DNA of 64,000 nt from Bolinopsis microptera (lineage: Eukaryota; Ctenophora; Tentaculata; Lobata; Bolinopsidae), in assembly GCF_026151205.1 (NCBI RefSeq), contig NC_087082.1:818501-882500 (forward strand), given 5' to 3'. Within the stretch, counting starts at the first letter, position 1. Every line of letters begins with the position of its first letter. The notes under the pieces are model-generated. The model was not told the DNA's origin. It saw only the letters and a list, made by a program, of their open reading frames with translations, and searched no databases. The translations under genes and the position numbers were made by a program. Below are positions 10,640 to 20,930 of this stretch, piece after piece.

Positions 10640-11008
10640 AACTAACCGGCTTAAGAGCCGGTTAGTAGCCGGTTAGTAGCCGGCTAGTGACCGCTTTCTA
10701 AGTGCCGGCTAGTAGCCGGTTTGGAACCGGCTACTAGTAGGTCCGCTTAAGAGCCGGCTAGTGACCGGTTAGTAGCCGGTTAGTAGCCACTTGGTGGTTA
10801 CTAGCCGGTTAGTAGCCGGTTAGTAGCCGGCTAGTGACCGCTTTCTAAGTGCCGGCTAGTAGCCGGTTTGGAACCGGCTACTAGTAGGTCTGCTTTAGAG
10901 CTCGGCTAATAGCCGGCTAGTGACCGGTTAGTAGCCGGTTAGTAGCCACTTGGTGGTTACTAGCCGGTTAGTAGCCGGTTAGTAGCCGGCGAGTGACCGC
11001 TTTTCAAG
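10640..11008. repeat. Higher-order minisatellite built on GCCGGTTAGTA
   Basis: Runs of GCCGGTTAGTA and GCCGGCTAGTGACCG form a block of roughly 160 bp that occurs twice (from about 10665 and about 10825). Inverted segments occur within each block (CCACTTGGTGG; ACTAGCC against GGCTAGT), so the array should fold strongly. It is GC-richer than its surroundings. Confidence 0.8.
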
Positions 11009-11776
11009 TATGTTCATAGTGTGAGTCCAGAATCTAACTCAGTGTATGTGATGACACGATCGTCACAAGCCTGGTATCGTCACGGTATTGATGAAACAGG
11101 TCCTGCTGAAACTCAGTCTTCTGTGCAGACAGGAAGGTTCTCCATCACACTGAGAACTGTGAGCAAACAGTTTAGCCGGAGCTGCATCATCATGGGCGAC
11201 TCTAACACCAAGCCCATCAAGTTCGGTGTCGGTACTGGAACCCTTGGACAGTCCTTCCCAGGTGAACGTGTTAAAGCCAACAAGGTCAGTGCAATAGACC
11301 CTAAGCTCTGCATTGGTTATAGCAACGTCATCTTAGTTTGTGGGACCAACGATCTACGAGTTGAAAATGTGCAGTCACCTGGTGATATACACCAGCTGGT
11401 AGACATTCTCCACCTGAAAATCCAGCAGATCCAGAAACTGTGCCCTAAGGCAAAGTTGTTTGTCACAGCAGTTTTACCGTCTAGACTCCCTAAGATGAAT
11501 AAAAACATTATGGCATTCAACAGCTTGGTTGATGAAATGTTGTACTCTAGCTTTAACCAGACTGTATGGCACCTTGGTGTTGGCCACTTTTTAGACGGGA
11601 AAGGGTTGCTTGCTATGAAACTCACGAGAAATGGTGATGAAATCCATCTCGGAGAGCTTGGTATTGCTAAATTTGTGAGATGTCTGAAACAGTGGGTGTA
11701 TGTGAGGGAGAGACAGGAGAGAGTAAGACAAAGGAAGGCCACCCGACCAGTGGGAGTTTATCCCACTTAGTTTATC

Positions 11777-14700
11777 ATGATTATGAAACTTATTAAAGAT
11801 GTGTGCGACCCCTGTAGTAAATACATTAATATTGGCCAGCCACTCTTAGAATGTGAAAATTGCAGCAAAGTTGTTCATACTAAGTGCTTCAGATCCGCGA
11901 AATTTACAAGCAAAAACGGTCTATGGATGTGCAGTGATTGCTGTAGTACAATAGAAGATAGGTATTGCCCATTTCCAAGCAGCCAAAGATATGATGATTC
12001 AGATAAATTCTATGATACAAACAACCAGGAAGATGTCACCATAGCTAAATTCTCTTCAATACTTGAAGACTGTAAGCGTTACACAAAACAAGAACTAGCA
12101 AACTCAATCAGCAAACTTTTTCCTGAGAAAAATAAAAATTCTGCTTATCTGCCCGCTCTGTTTTGCAATATAGATGGGTTTGCTAGTAATTTTGACAGCT
12201 TTTTAATAGAACATAAGACCCTCCCGTGTAATTTTGATGTCATTGGATTGGCTGAGACCAACATCGATCCAAGCCAACAAGGCTTATACCAAATCCCCTC
12301 CTATACAACATTTTGTCAAGTACCATTCCCTGATAAGAAAAAAGGAACAGGAGTATCCTTATATGTCTCTGATCGCCTGAATGCTGTAGTAATCGAAAAT
12401 CTATCTCACTGTACAAAAGATATTGAGTGCTTATTTGTTGAAATTACTCTTAGCTCGGGTGATAAACTGACATATGGGGTTGCTTATCGTCCTCCAAATG
12501 GCTGTAGTGAGACCTTTTGTCAAACTCTTGAGGATATATATCTAAGAAGTTGGCTGGTAAAAAGTTCCATATTCTTGGCGATTTTAACTCTAACCTCCTC
12601 AATGTACAAACCTCCAGCCAGCTATTTGAGGACACGTTACTTCGTAACAATATGTATCCTACTATATCACTTGCTACCCACTTCCGTCCTAACTGTAAAA
12701 ACTCATGTATTGACAATATCCTCACATCAGAGATAGATCATGTACTTCTCTCCGGTGTATTGAATGATAGGATTGGTGACCATGCCTTTATATTCACCTT
12801 CACGTCAATTCCTACCGAAAACAGTACTGAAAAACTTAAACATGTTCGCTACTATGATTATTCAAGTTCCAAACTCACTAATTTTGTTAATGAACTCGAG
12901 GTGAAGGTGAATGACTTGACTCCCTCGGTAAACTTCAATGAGTTCTTGGACTGCTTCAATGAAACACTTGATAAACACTGTAAGCTTGATGTACCAAAAG
13001 TTACCAAAAGGACTCCCAAACTCAACCCGTGGATTACCGATGGAATCATTGTCTCAGTTGAAAGAAAACATGAACTCTGTAGAGACTGGTCAAGCACTGT
13101 AACAAATAGAAACCCTGAGGGTAATGTACTGCTCTATAAAGTCTTCAGTGACTACCGAAGAATGCTTAAAAGTATTATCAAGGTCGCCAAACGATCGTAC
13201 TACTGCAATGAAATCCATAAAAATATAGAAAACAGCAAAAAAAACGTGGCAGATAATCAATGAGCTCAGGGGCAAGAAAAAGAAGCAAACTAAGCCTCCC
13301 TTTATCATAAACAACGAACGAATCATGAATCGTAGAGTCATAGCCAATGGATTCAACTCTTACTTTGTTTCTATTGCCCCTAAGCTCAATGAAACACTTA
13401 GTACGGTGAGGCCTCTGGTTTACCAATTCTCCATATAAAAACATTCTATGATTTCCTTGGAAAGACTAATGAAAAATCGATTATGTTAGAAGACTGTACA
13501 CCTTATGAGATAACGGAAATAATAAAAGGATTTGAAAATGGAAAAGCAAGTGATATTCCTGTTAGTGTAATCAAAAGATCATCTCATGTAATTACACCGA
13601 TCCTTAGTCGATACATCAACATCTTAATGTCTAATGGCACGTTCCCCGACGTTCTAAAGACTGGTAGAATAACTCCTGTATTTAAGAAGGGAAACCCTGA
13701 AGAGATAGAAAACTACCGCCCAATCTCTACTCTCTCTATATTTGGTAAAATCTTTGAAAAGATCATTTACTCAAGAATATATTCGTTTGCTAGCTCACAG
13801 GGTATAATATCTAAAACACAATTTGGCTTCAGGCAGTCACACTCTACTTCACATGCAGTTAATCACTCAGTAAACCTTATAACTGAATCTCTAAAACTTA
13901 AGCATCATGTCTTAGGCATATTCATAGACCTTAGCAAAGCTTTTGATACAATAGATCATGGTACATTACTTGTCAAATTACAGGGCTATGGGATACGTGG
14001 GGTGGCAAATGATCTTATAAAAAGTTAAACTTAACAAATAGATCACAATATACTGAAGTTGTTGGTGAGAAATCTGACGCCTTGAAAATACAGTTTGGAG
14101 TCCCTCAGGGTTCGATTCTTGGACCTCTCTTATTTCTCCTATATATTAATGATATCGCCAACAGCTCCAGTTTGGGATCATTTGTCACCTTCGCTGATGA
14201 CACCAATATATTTGTGACTGGGAAATCTAAAAAGGAGGCATATATGCGTGGTAATTCTCTTTTAGCTAGTTTATATTCCTACATGCGAGCAAACAAACTC
14301 CATGTCAACTTGTCTAAATGCTGTTTCATTCACTTTAAACCAGCATCGTCCTCCCAGACTGACAATAATTCTGAATATACTCTAACCATTGATAACTTTC
14401 CAATAAAACAAGTTGCATCTGCTAAGTTTCTGGGAGTCGTCATCGATGAAAAGCTAACCTGGGAAGAACATATAAAATCACTTAGGCGTTCTCTCAGCCA
14501 TGCAACATCAACTCTCTGCCGCCTACGCTGCTCCCTCCCAGATTTCTTACACCGCCAGTTGTATTACACTCTATTTGAATCACACCTCTCCTATTGTATC
14601 ACGGTTTGGGGTGGGGCAGCCAAAACTCGTATAAGTTCTGTATTCAAAGCACAAAAATATTGTCTCAGGGTACTGTTTGGCGACAGGGAGGCATACCTAG

Positions 14701-15176
14701 ATAAATTTAAGACCTGTGCTCGTGCTCGACCGTTTGGCAACCAAAATCTGAACAAAAAATTTTTCTTGAAAGAGCACACGAAACCTTTGTTCAAGGAACA
14801 CGGAATACTTGCCGTCCAAAACCTGTACACTTACCATTGTTTCCTTGAGCTCTATAAAATCATGAAATTCCGTGCTCCGATTTCCCTCCATGAAAATTTC
14901 ACCTGCTCAAGTAGGAAACCCACCCTTATACTAAGCCAAGCAGACCCCCCTGACAACTTCAATAGCAGAACGACTCGTATTTGGAACGTAATTGTGCCTA
15001 AGCTTGGTATACGTGACTACTGTCTAAGTGTGGCCTGCCTGAAGTCTAGGATGAAGCAATCACTGCTCGTCAACCAGCATAACCATGCTGATCTTGATTG
15101 GACAAACAAAGATTTCGAATGCTCTAATCTAAATTTTGACATTAAGTCTACCCTAGGGTCCACACATCCAAAATGA
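11777..15176 (+). pseudogene. LINE C ORF2 (PHD, endonuclease, reverse transcriptase), frameshifted
   Basis: ORF2 starts 6 nt after the ORF1 stop. Its N-terminus is a PHD-like zinc finger (CDPCSKY, CENCSKVVHTKC, CSDCC). An apurinic-type endonuclease follows (GLAETNI, YRPPNG, LGDFNSNLL), then RT with FIDLSKAFDT, GVPQGSILGPLLF and FADDTN, and a C-terminal region ending at 15176. Frame changes are needed near 12545, near 13240 (a run of A) and between about 13263 and 13483, and near 14028. It is closest to LINE A ORF2 along its whole length. In an intact relative it would nick DNA and copy the RNA. Confidence 0.85.
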
Positions 15177-15844
15177 TTATCTTGAAATTGAAAATTAGCT
15201 GGGTGTGCATTTTCCTTTGTCTTACTAACGTGTGTGAGCGCAGTGTAGTGAGAAAGTGTTTTTAACAGATTTATTATTAGACTTAGGATTATGATTTTTA
15301 ATATATTACATTGATATAAGATTTATTTTTGATAGGTACTTAATAAAGTTGATGAATTTCCCTCCCTATTAAAATTTTAAACCCATTTAGTGAAAATTGA
15401 TAAACGAAGATCTAGATATTGATACATATTATAACCAACATTGCTTATATTCTGCCTTGTAAACAAAGAGCAAATCTTCTTAATGCCTTCTTCATGTCCT
15501 AAAACTAAAACTTCATCCTATTAAAGTAAAGGCCAGTTGTTACCACAAGCTATTATACCGTCCCTCTCAAAAACATGCCTCAGCCTCCATCAAAAACAAT
15601 TTTAGTTTTCAGTCCTTCTAGTTTCCAAAAATCTACCGAGCTAGTGTTCTGGTGTGCACAAAAGCCCCTAAGCCCGTGCATTCCTTGCCCCGCTAGCTGC
15701 CAGTCCTTGACAAACTTCCAATAGCAAAGATCAACTAGTCATTTACAAATTGAGCACTATACAATTTTAATTGTTTTAAATATTTGACTTTGTAAAATGA
15801 GCTAAAACATTGATTTATTAGTTTCATTGATTTATTAGTTTCAT
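15177..15844 (+). other. LINE C 3' UTR
   Basis: Noncoding AT-rich tail after ORF2. It ends in the 17-bp doublet at 15811-15844, next to resumed Copia gag sequence. No poly(A) tail is present. Confidence 0.55.
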
Positions 15845-16495
15845 TGACTCACGGCTGTAGGTCGTGTTTCTTTGATCTCTGTTAAATGGGGGTCTTTGAT
15901 TTCTTCTGTCTCTGTTGTACAGTACCTCCTCTTCTTCTTGATGACTCCCATAGAAGTTTATCTCTTGCTCCTCTTTAACAACGGGTCTAATCTGAATCTT
16001 GGAAGAGTCAGATGTGATTAAAGGGGTGTTAACATGTGAATCAGTTAATCGCAACAGTGCTTTTTTGGAGTCACTCATAGTTTTATTAGTACATGTTGAA
16101 TTAGCGATGCGCTTGTCACTTTCACTGAGCTGCGCTCCTTCAATAATTAGATATGAAAGAATTAAATCTGGAATTTCAAGTCCACCAGTTTTCAGTTTAG
16201 CAACCTTGCTTTCGTAAAAGTGAATATACTCTTTCATAGTTTGATCTTTACTGCGTCTAAATCGGTAAAATTGATCAAATTGGTCCATAAGATCATTGTC
16301 GCTTTCATAAATACAGTCCAATTTTTTAATGATTACAGCTACGCTAGTGTCTGCTTCATCAATTAGTAAATCTGACGCCTTGTCAGCCATGTTCATGATA
16401 AGTAAGACACCCTGTTTCTTAGTGTCATCCTCTTCACAAACTGTCACCCACATGGTGACTAGCTTCTTCCATTTGCTGTACTCACTGGCCTTCCC
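15845..16495 (-). pseudogene. gag: Copia gag, main part
   Basis: The frame reads from GKASEYSKWKK through KKQGVLLIMNMADKAS and an RSKDQTMKEYIHFYESKVAKL block to an Arg-rich C-terminus, the usual alpha-helical capsid of Copia elements. LINE A interrupts it upstream at 16496-16498, and LINE C cuts it downstream, where the last native codon is near 15845. The first nine codons lie at 23965-23991. The codon boundary at 16496-16498 is in phase with the AGT codon at 23965-23967, so the frame was intact before insertion. The few residues after 15845 on the minus strand are LINE C tail. Confidence 0.85.
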
Positions 16496-16498
16496 ACT

Positions 16499-16516
16499 TT
16501 TTTTTTTTTTTTTTTT
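16499..16516 (-). other. Poly(A) tail of LINE A
   Basis: Eighteen T on +, that is A on the element strand, immediately beside the gag codon AGT. An AATAAA-type signal lies about 10 nt upstream on the element strand (near 16528). Confidence 0.85.
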
Positions 16517-17430
16517 AAACAAATTTTATTTTATACCCACAATCAATTCATATTTAGTTCAAATATTTAAAGTCAAAATAACCATTTCACATAAGTGGTT
16601 ATATTATAATAAAATAATTTGTGATAAATTAATAAATTAATTTACACTCAAAAATGAACAAAATATACACAATTTTTACCTAGTGCAACACTGGTTCAGC
16701 GCGCGGCTGATCGAAAAAGTGTGATTTGATTTACTAACTACAGTGTACAGCGTACATGAAAAAATTACTTACTGAATCTTTTAATACTAGACACATTTTA
16801 ATTCAGATGTTGTTCAATGAGTTAGCCACAAAAATGTTCAAATTATGTAGGAGGGTAAAGGACACAATTGCTAGTAGTGCTTCTTTGTGCCCGTTGACTA
16901 CAATGAACATTTTGCGGAGTTTCTCCAGACGGCTTTTATCGGAGTGCGTGTTATTTACTTGGTTATGCACAAGCCAGGCCAACATTTTGTTTTTGTGTCA
17001 GCCGTGCTACCAGGTTGCAGAGTATTATAAACACTAAACAATTATACACTATACAAATTTGCTAATACAATATCATGCAGAGTCCGATCTAGCTGCAAAC
17101 GTCAGACACCACAGTTCAGCCGCCAAGTACCGTTTAAGTGAACACCGAAACACGAGGTTTAGGTGTCATTTTGTAAATCACTTTATGGATGAATAATTCA
17201 GTAATTGTTGAAGAAAATTACAGTCACTGCCACCTATAGCGTTATGTCATGGGTCTGATTAACGGCCAAGAATAAACGTACGTGCGCGCTTAAGAAACCC
17301 GCGCAAATGTTGAGGTAGGGAGTAGCTGCGGCGCGCTTTTAACATTTATTACGTATAGCGCCGTACGGAAACGGCAATATTTAAGTAATTAAGTATTTGT
17401 TTACATAAATTCCACGTTTTTATCAATAAT
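16517..17430 (-). other. LINE A 3' UTR
   Basis: About 0.9 kb without a convincing frame between the ORF2 stop and the poly(A). It contains GC-richer patches near 17270-17360. Confidence 0.6.
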
Positions 17431-18030
17431 CTAGCATGGTCCAAAACTGTTAAAGTTGTCATTATGCCACTCATTATCGAACCTGCTTTGGGCATCTAGA
17501 AGAGATCGGTTTAGCCTTGATTTGATTGAGTTACAGGATGTGTTCACAAAGTCAGGTTTATTCTGTGGATTGGAGTCCTTGAATTGATTCCAAAGCCAAG
17601 AAGATTTATAAATAAAGTTATGGCTTGGCTTTGGTGGTATTAGACGGTCATCCCTCAGTTCAGACATGTTAAGTAAAGAGTAGAGAGATATGGGTACCCT
17701 ATATTTCACTATTTTAAAAGGTTCAGTTATAGTACGAAGTTTGTAAAGATTATGAACAGTAAGGAGTTTATGACTGTTAAATAATGGTTTGGTTGATTCC
17801 TTGGAATAGAATTCAGCTCCTAGTTTTTGACAACATAAGGGTCTAACAAGTTTATTATGAACTACCGATTTAGAGCGGACACACTTTGCACATGGTTTAA
17901 TACGTGGATTAACAGAGTTATTAACATTAGACTCATATTTACCCAGTATTTTACATTGAATAGGTCTAGAACGAGCACATGTTTTGAATTTGTTTTGGTA
18001 TGAGTTTGCATCTCCAAAAATTATTCTAAT
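17431..18030 (-). pseudogene. LINE A ORF2 C-terminus after a frameshift
   Basis: Past the premature stop at 18021 the homology to LINE C continues in another frame, beginning IIFGDANSYQNKFKTCARSR (LINE C has LFGDREAYLDKFKTCARAR). It runs through NLYKLRT and KYRVPISLYSLLNMS to a stop at 17431. This is the RT connection/C-terminal region. A single 1-2 nt indel near 18030 explains the break, so this otherwise full-length copy is probably inactive. Confidence 0.75.
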
Positions 18031-20930
18031 AATCTCTTCTGTGTTAAGAATACAGGGTTGATAACTTGGTTAGAGACACCACCCCATACTGAGATGGCGA
18101 ACGTAAGGTGTGATTCAAATAGTGTGTGGTATATCTGCTTGTGCAGTTTTATAGGTAGACAGTTTTTTATGCGGTAAATACGTCCACAAGCACTTCTTAG
18201 TTTCTTATTTAGTGATTCGATGTGAGGTTTCCAGTTCAGTTTATCATCAATCAGCACACCTAGAAACTTAGTTGTTTTAACACGTATTATTATGGAGCCG
18301 TCTATGGAGAGATTTAAATCATCGGGTGTACTGCATGTAGACGATTCATTTACACGTTTGTTTGGGGAGAAATACATATAACAGCTCTTCTTAGCGTTAA
18401 TATGTAGTAGATTACATTTCATGTATCTAGAAATAGACGAAAGAATATCGTTAGCTACATCATAAACGTCTTTTTTCGAGTCTGCAGAAACGAATAGGTT
18501 AGTGTCGTCAGCAAATAAGATAAACTTGCCTTTATTAGATACGTTGCATAGGTCATTTATATACAGGAGGAATAGTAAGGGACCAAGAACAGAGCCTTGG
18601 GGAACTCCCCACTCAACAGGAAGTTTATCGGAGTTTTCATTTAAGACGTGAACATATTGGCTCCGGTTTGACAGGTAACTTTTTATCAAATTCAGTGCGT
18701 TGCCCCTAATTCCGTAATTATTTAATTTGAATAAAAGCTTCTCGTGAGATATCGTGTCGAAAGCCTTACTTAAATCAATGAAAATGCCAAGAACGTGTTT
18801 CCTGTCTTTTAAGTGTGATTCGATATGGCTAACAGATAAGTTCAGTGCGTGGCTTGTTGAGTGACCCTTTCTAAATCCAAATTGGTTCTCATAAATGATT
18901 CTTTTAGCAATTAGGAAGCTGTACATACGTTTATAAATAAGTTTCTCTAAAATTTTTCCAAATACTGGTAAGGTTGATATTGGCCTATAGTTTTCAAATA
19001 GTTCCTGATTATCTTTTTTATAGATGGGACTTATCTTTCCTAATTTAAGTTCATCTGGGAATATCCCCTGTTGCATGCAATGGTTAAAGTGCTTGGCTAA
19101 AAAGGGAGATATTATTCTAGCAGACTTTTTTATAACGTGAATTGGAATGTCACTAGATTTACCATTTGTGAACTCATTAATAATATCTATAATTTCATAC
19201 TGTGTACAATCACTTAGATATATACTTGACTCACAGGTTTTAGGTAAGAAGTTTGAGAATGAGGGAATTGCATCCAGGGTTATATAATCTTCAGAATAAT
19301 TTTCATTTAGTTTGGATGCAATCGACTGAAAATATTTATTGAATTCATTAGCAATCATCCTACGATTTATTATTTTTTGATCGTTAAGGATAAAACATGG
19401 CTTTATTTCACGCCTGGATTTTCCACGAATAGTGTTTATGATTTCCCACGTTTTCTTACTATCACCAGAGCAGTCAGTTAATTTACCTGCATAATGATTC
19501 TTCTTGACACGGTCAATAAGTACCTTGAGATGCTTCCTGTAATCCTTATATTCAAGGTATCTTTTTGCTATATTCATACAAGTGAGGCAATTACACTCCT
19601 CGCGTTTAATATTATTATTATTAGTTAGCAATAAACATTTTTTCTTCTGAGACTTTTTCCACAAATCATAGAGCGAGTCTTTCGTTCGAATTGAGGTAAC
19701 AATACCACTAGTAATCCATGGGTTGTTCAAAGCGTTACGTTTAGATAATTTCGGTTTGTCAAGTTTGAATGCCTCGTCTAGGTGCTTCTGAAAAGTAGTG
19801 CAGAAACTACTGAAGTTTTCAGGAGGATTGGTATGTAGTTCATTATCAATTGATGTGAGAAAGGCGTCTACATTTGAGGTGCTATAGTCGTAATATTGTG
19901 CGTGTTTAAGTTTAGGTTCATCAGCTACAAAATTAAGACAACTATTGATTTGAAAGATGGCATGGTGATGAGAAACATTGAGTTGCAACGTTCCTGTAAA
20001 CAACGTGCTTTCGATTTCATTAGTGAAAATATTATCAATACAGGATGGTTTACATTCAGGCTTTTCGTGTGTTTGGATAGATATCGTTGGTGAGTACCCT
20101 AATCCGAGCATTATGTTTTCTAATTCTTGTGTGCATCTTCTATTGCCGTTATGGAGGTTAATATTAAAATCACCCATTACATGTACATTTAACTTTGGGA
20201 GTTTACCCATAATTACTTGTAGCTCAGCGAGAAACTCGTCAATGTCTCCACTAGGTGGTCTATAGATTACTCCTACGTTTATAGTTTTAGATTCTTGATG
20301 AATAGTCACAAAGAGGCTTTCTAAATTACTGGTGACGTTTGATACATCTACATTAACGACTGCATTAAAAGCATTGTGAACATAAACTGCAACGCCCGTT
20401 CCTTTCGATTTGTTATGCATTGTAGTCTGGTAGAAACTATTGAATCCATTAATAGGGTAAACGGAACTCTCTTCTGGGCTAATATTGGTTTCGGCAAGGC
20501 CTATGATAGGGAAATTGTGTTTGAGGCACTCTAATTCAGATATGAGATGGTCGAAGTTGCTTTTATTGCCGTCGATATTCAGGAAGAAAGAGCCGCCATT
20601 TTTATGAAGATCGGCACTAAGTTCGTTATTAAATTTGTTGGTGGAGTAAGGCTTACAATATTCTAGAACTTGTGACATTTTCAGAATCAAGGGGTCGTTG
20701 TTATTGTTATCCGACTTACTAATCATATCTTTAAACGGGTTGTACTGTTTAAGGATTAGCGCTTTGCACTGACTACAAAAGTAATTTGAGTTGATCACGG
20801 TTGCTTCAGAGTTTTTGAAACATTTTTCATGTATAATGCAATTGCATTTAAAACATTCAACAAATTTTTGACCTAAACATAAGCTCTTAAGGCAGTGACT
20901 GCATTTTTCCTTATTTGAGAAAGTTACCAT
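18021..20930 (-). CDS. LINE A ORF2: PHD finger, AP-type endonuclease, reverse transcriptase
   Basis: 969 residues. Residues 11-56 form a PHD/RING-like finger (CSHCLKS, CFKCNCIIHEKC, CSQC). An endonuclease/exonuclease/phosphatase fold follows, with GLAETNISPE, IYRPPSGD and MGDFNINLH; its final block reads SHHHAIF. RT motifs are GFRKGHSTSHAL, FIDLSKAFDTI, GVPQGSVLGPLLF and catalytic FADDTN. The start ATG overlaps the ORF1 stop (ATGGTAA), which suggests coupled translation. The frame ends early at 18021 because of an indel; the C-terminus continues at 17431-18030. PHD fingers are reported for CR1-like ORF1; here ORF2 carries one too. Confidence 0.87.
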   Translation of the reverse strand: MVTFSNKEKCSHCLKSLCLGQKFVECFKCNCIIHEKCFKNSEATVINSNYFCSQCKALILKQYNPFKDMISKSDNNNNDPLILKMSQVLEYCKPYSTNKFNNELSADLHKNGGSFFLNIDGNKSNFDHLISELECLKHNFPIIGLAETNISPEESSVYPINGFNSFYQTTMHNKSKGTGVAVYVHNAFNAVVNVDVSNVTSNLESLFVTIHQESKTINVGVIYRPPSGDIDEFLAELQVIMGKLPKLNVHVMGDFNINLHNGNRRCTQELENIMLGLGYSPTISIQTHEKPECKPSCIDNIFTNEIESTLFTGTLQLNVSHHHAIFQINSCLNFVADEPKLKHAQYYDYSTSNVDAFLTSIDNELHTNPPENFSSFCTTFQKHLDEAFKLDKPKLSKRNALNNPWITSGIVTSIRTKDSLYDLWKKSQKKKCLLLTNNNNIKREECNCLTCMNIAKRYLEYKDYRKHLKVLIDRVKKNHYAGKLTDCSGDSKKTWEIINTIRGKSRREIKPCFILNDQKIINRRMIANEFNKYFQSIASKLNENYSEDYITLDAIPSFSNFLPKTCESSIYLSDCTQYEIIDIINEFTNGKSSDIPIHVIKKSARIISPFLAKHFNHCMQQGIFPDELKLGKISPIYKKDNQELFENYRPISTLPVFGKILEKLIYKRMYSFLIAKRIIYENQFGFRKGHSTSHALNLSVSHIESHLKDRKHVLGIFIDLSKAFDTISHEKLLFKLNNYGIRGNALNLIKSYLSNRSQYVHVLNENSDKLPVEWGVPQGSVLGPLLFLLYINDLCNVSNKGKFILFADDTNLFVSADSKKDVYDVANDILSSISRYMKCNLLHINAKKSCYMYFSPNKRVNESSTCSTPDDLNLSIDGSIIIRVKTTKFLGVLIDDKLNWKPHIESLNKKLRSACGRIYRIKNCLPIKLHKQIYHTLFESHLTFAISVWGGVSNQVINPVFLTQKRLLE

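Larger units (their letters stand above)
10163..11770 (+). pseudogene. LINE C ORF1 remnant with SGNH/esterase domain
   Basis: The frame matches LINE A ORF1 in the linker (HSDDE motif) and in the SGNH-hydrolase domain (11021-11770): IIMGDSNTKPIKFG holds the Ser block, VCGTNDLR the Asn block and DEIHLGELG the His block. Esterase domains in CR1-type ORF1 proteins are known; their role in transposition is unclear. The N-terminal part with the PHD finger is missing because of 5' truncation. Two minisatellites (10488-10636 and 10640-11008) sit between linker and esterase. The first is translated in frame; the second brings stop codons, so the protein is broken. Confidence 0.75.
10150..15844 (+). 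mobile_element. LINE C: 5'-truncated CR1-like LINE inserted in Copia
   Basis: It begins inside ORF1 (YTGDSDPP near 10163, aligning with YTYTGSKS in LINE A) and carries the esterase part of ORF1, an ORF2 with PHD, endonuclease and RT, and a 3' tail. It lies opposite to Copia and separates gag (ending near 15845) from pol (starting near 10149). The far end carries two copies of a 17-bp unit (15811-15827 and 15828-15844), like the short 3' repeats of CR1-group LINEs. ORF2 has several frameshifts, so it is inactive. Confidence 0.82.
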
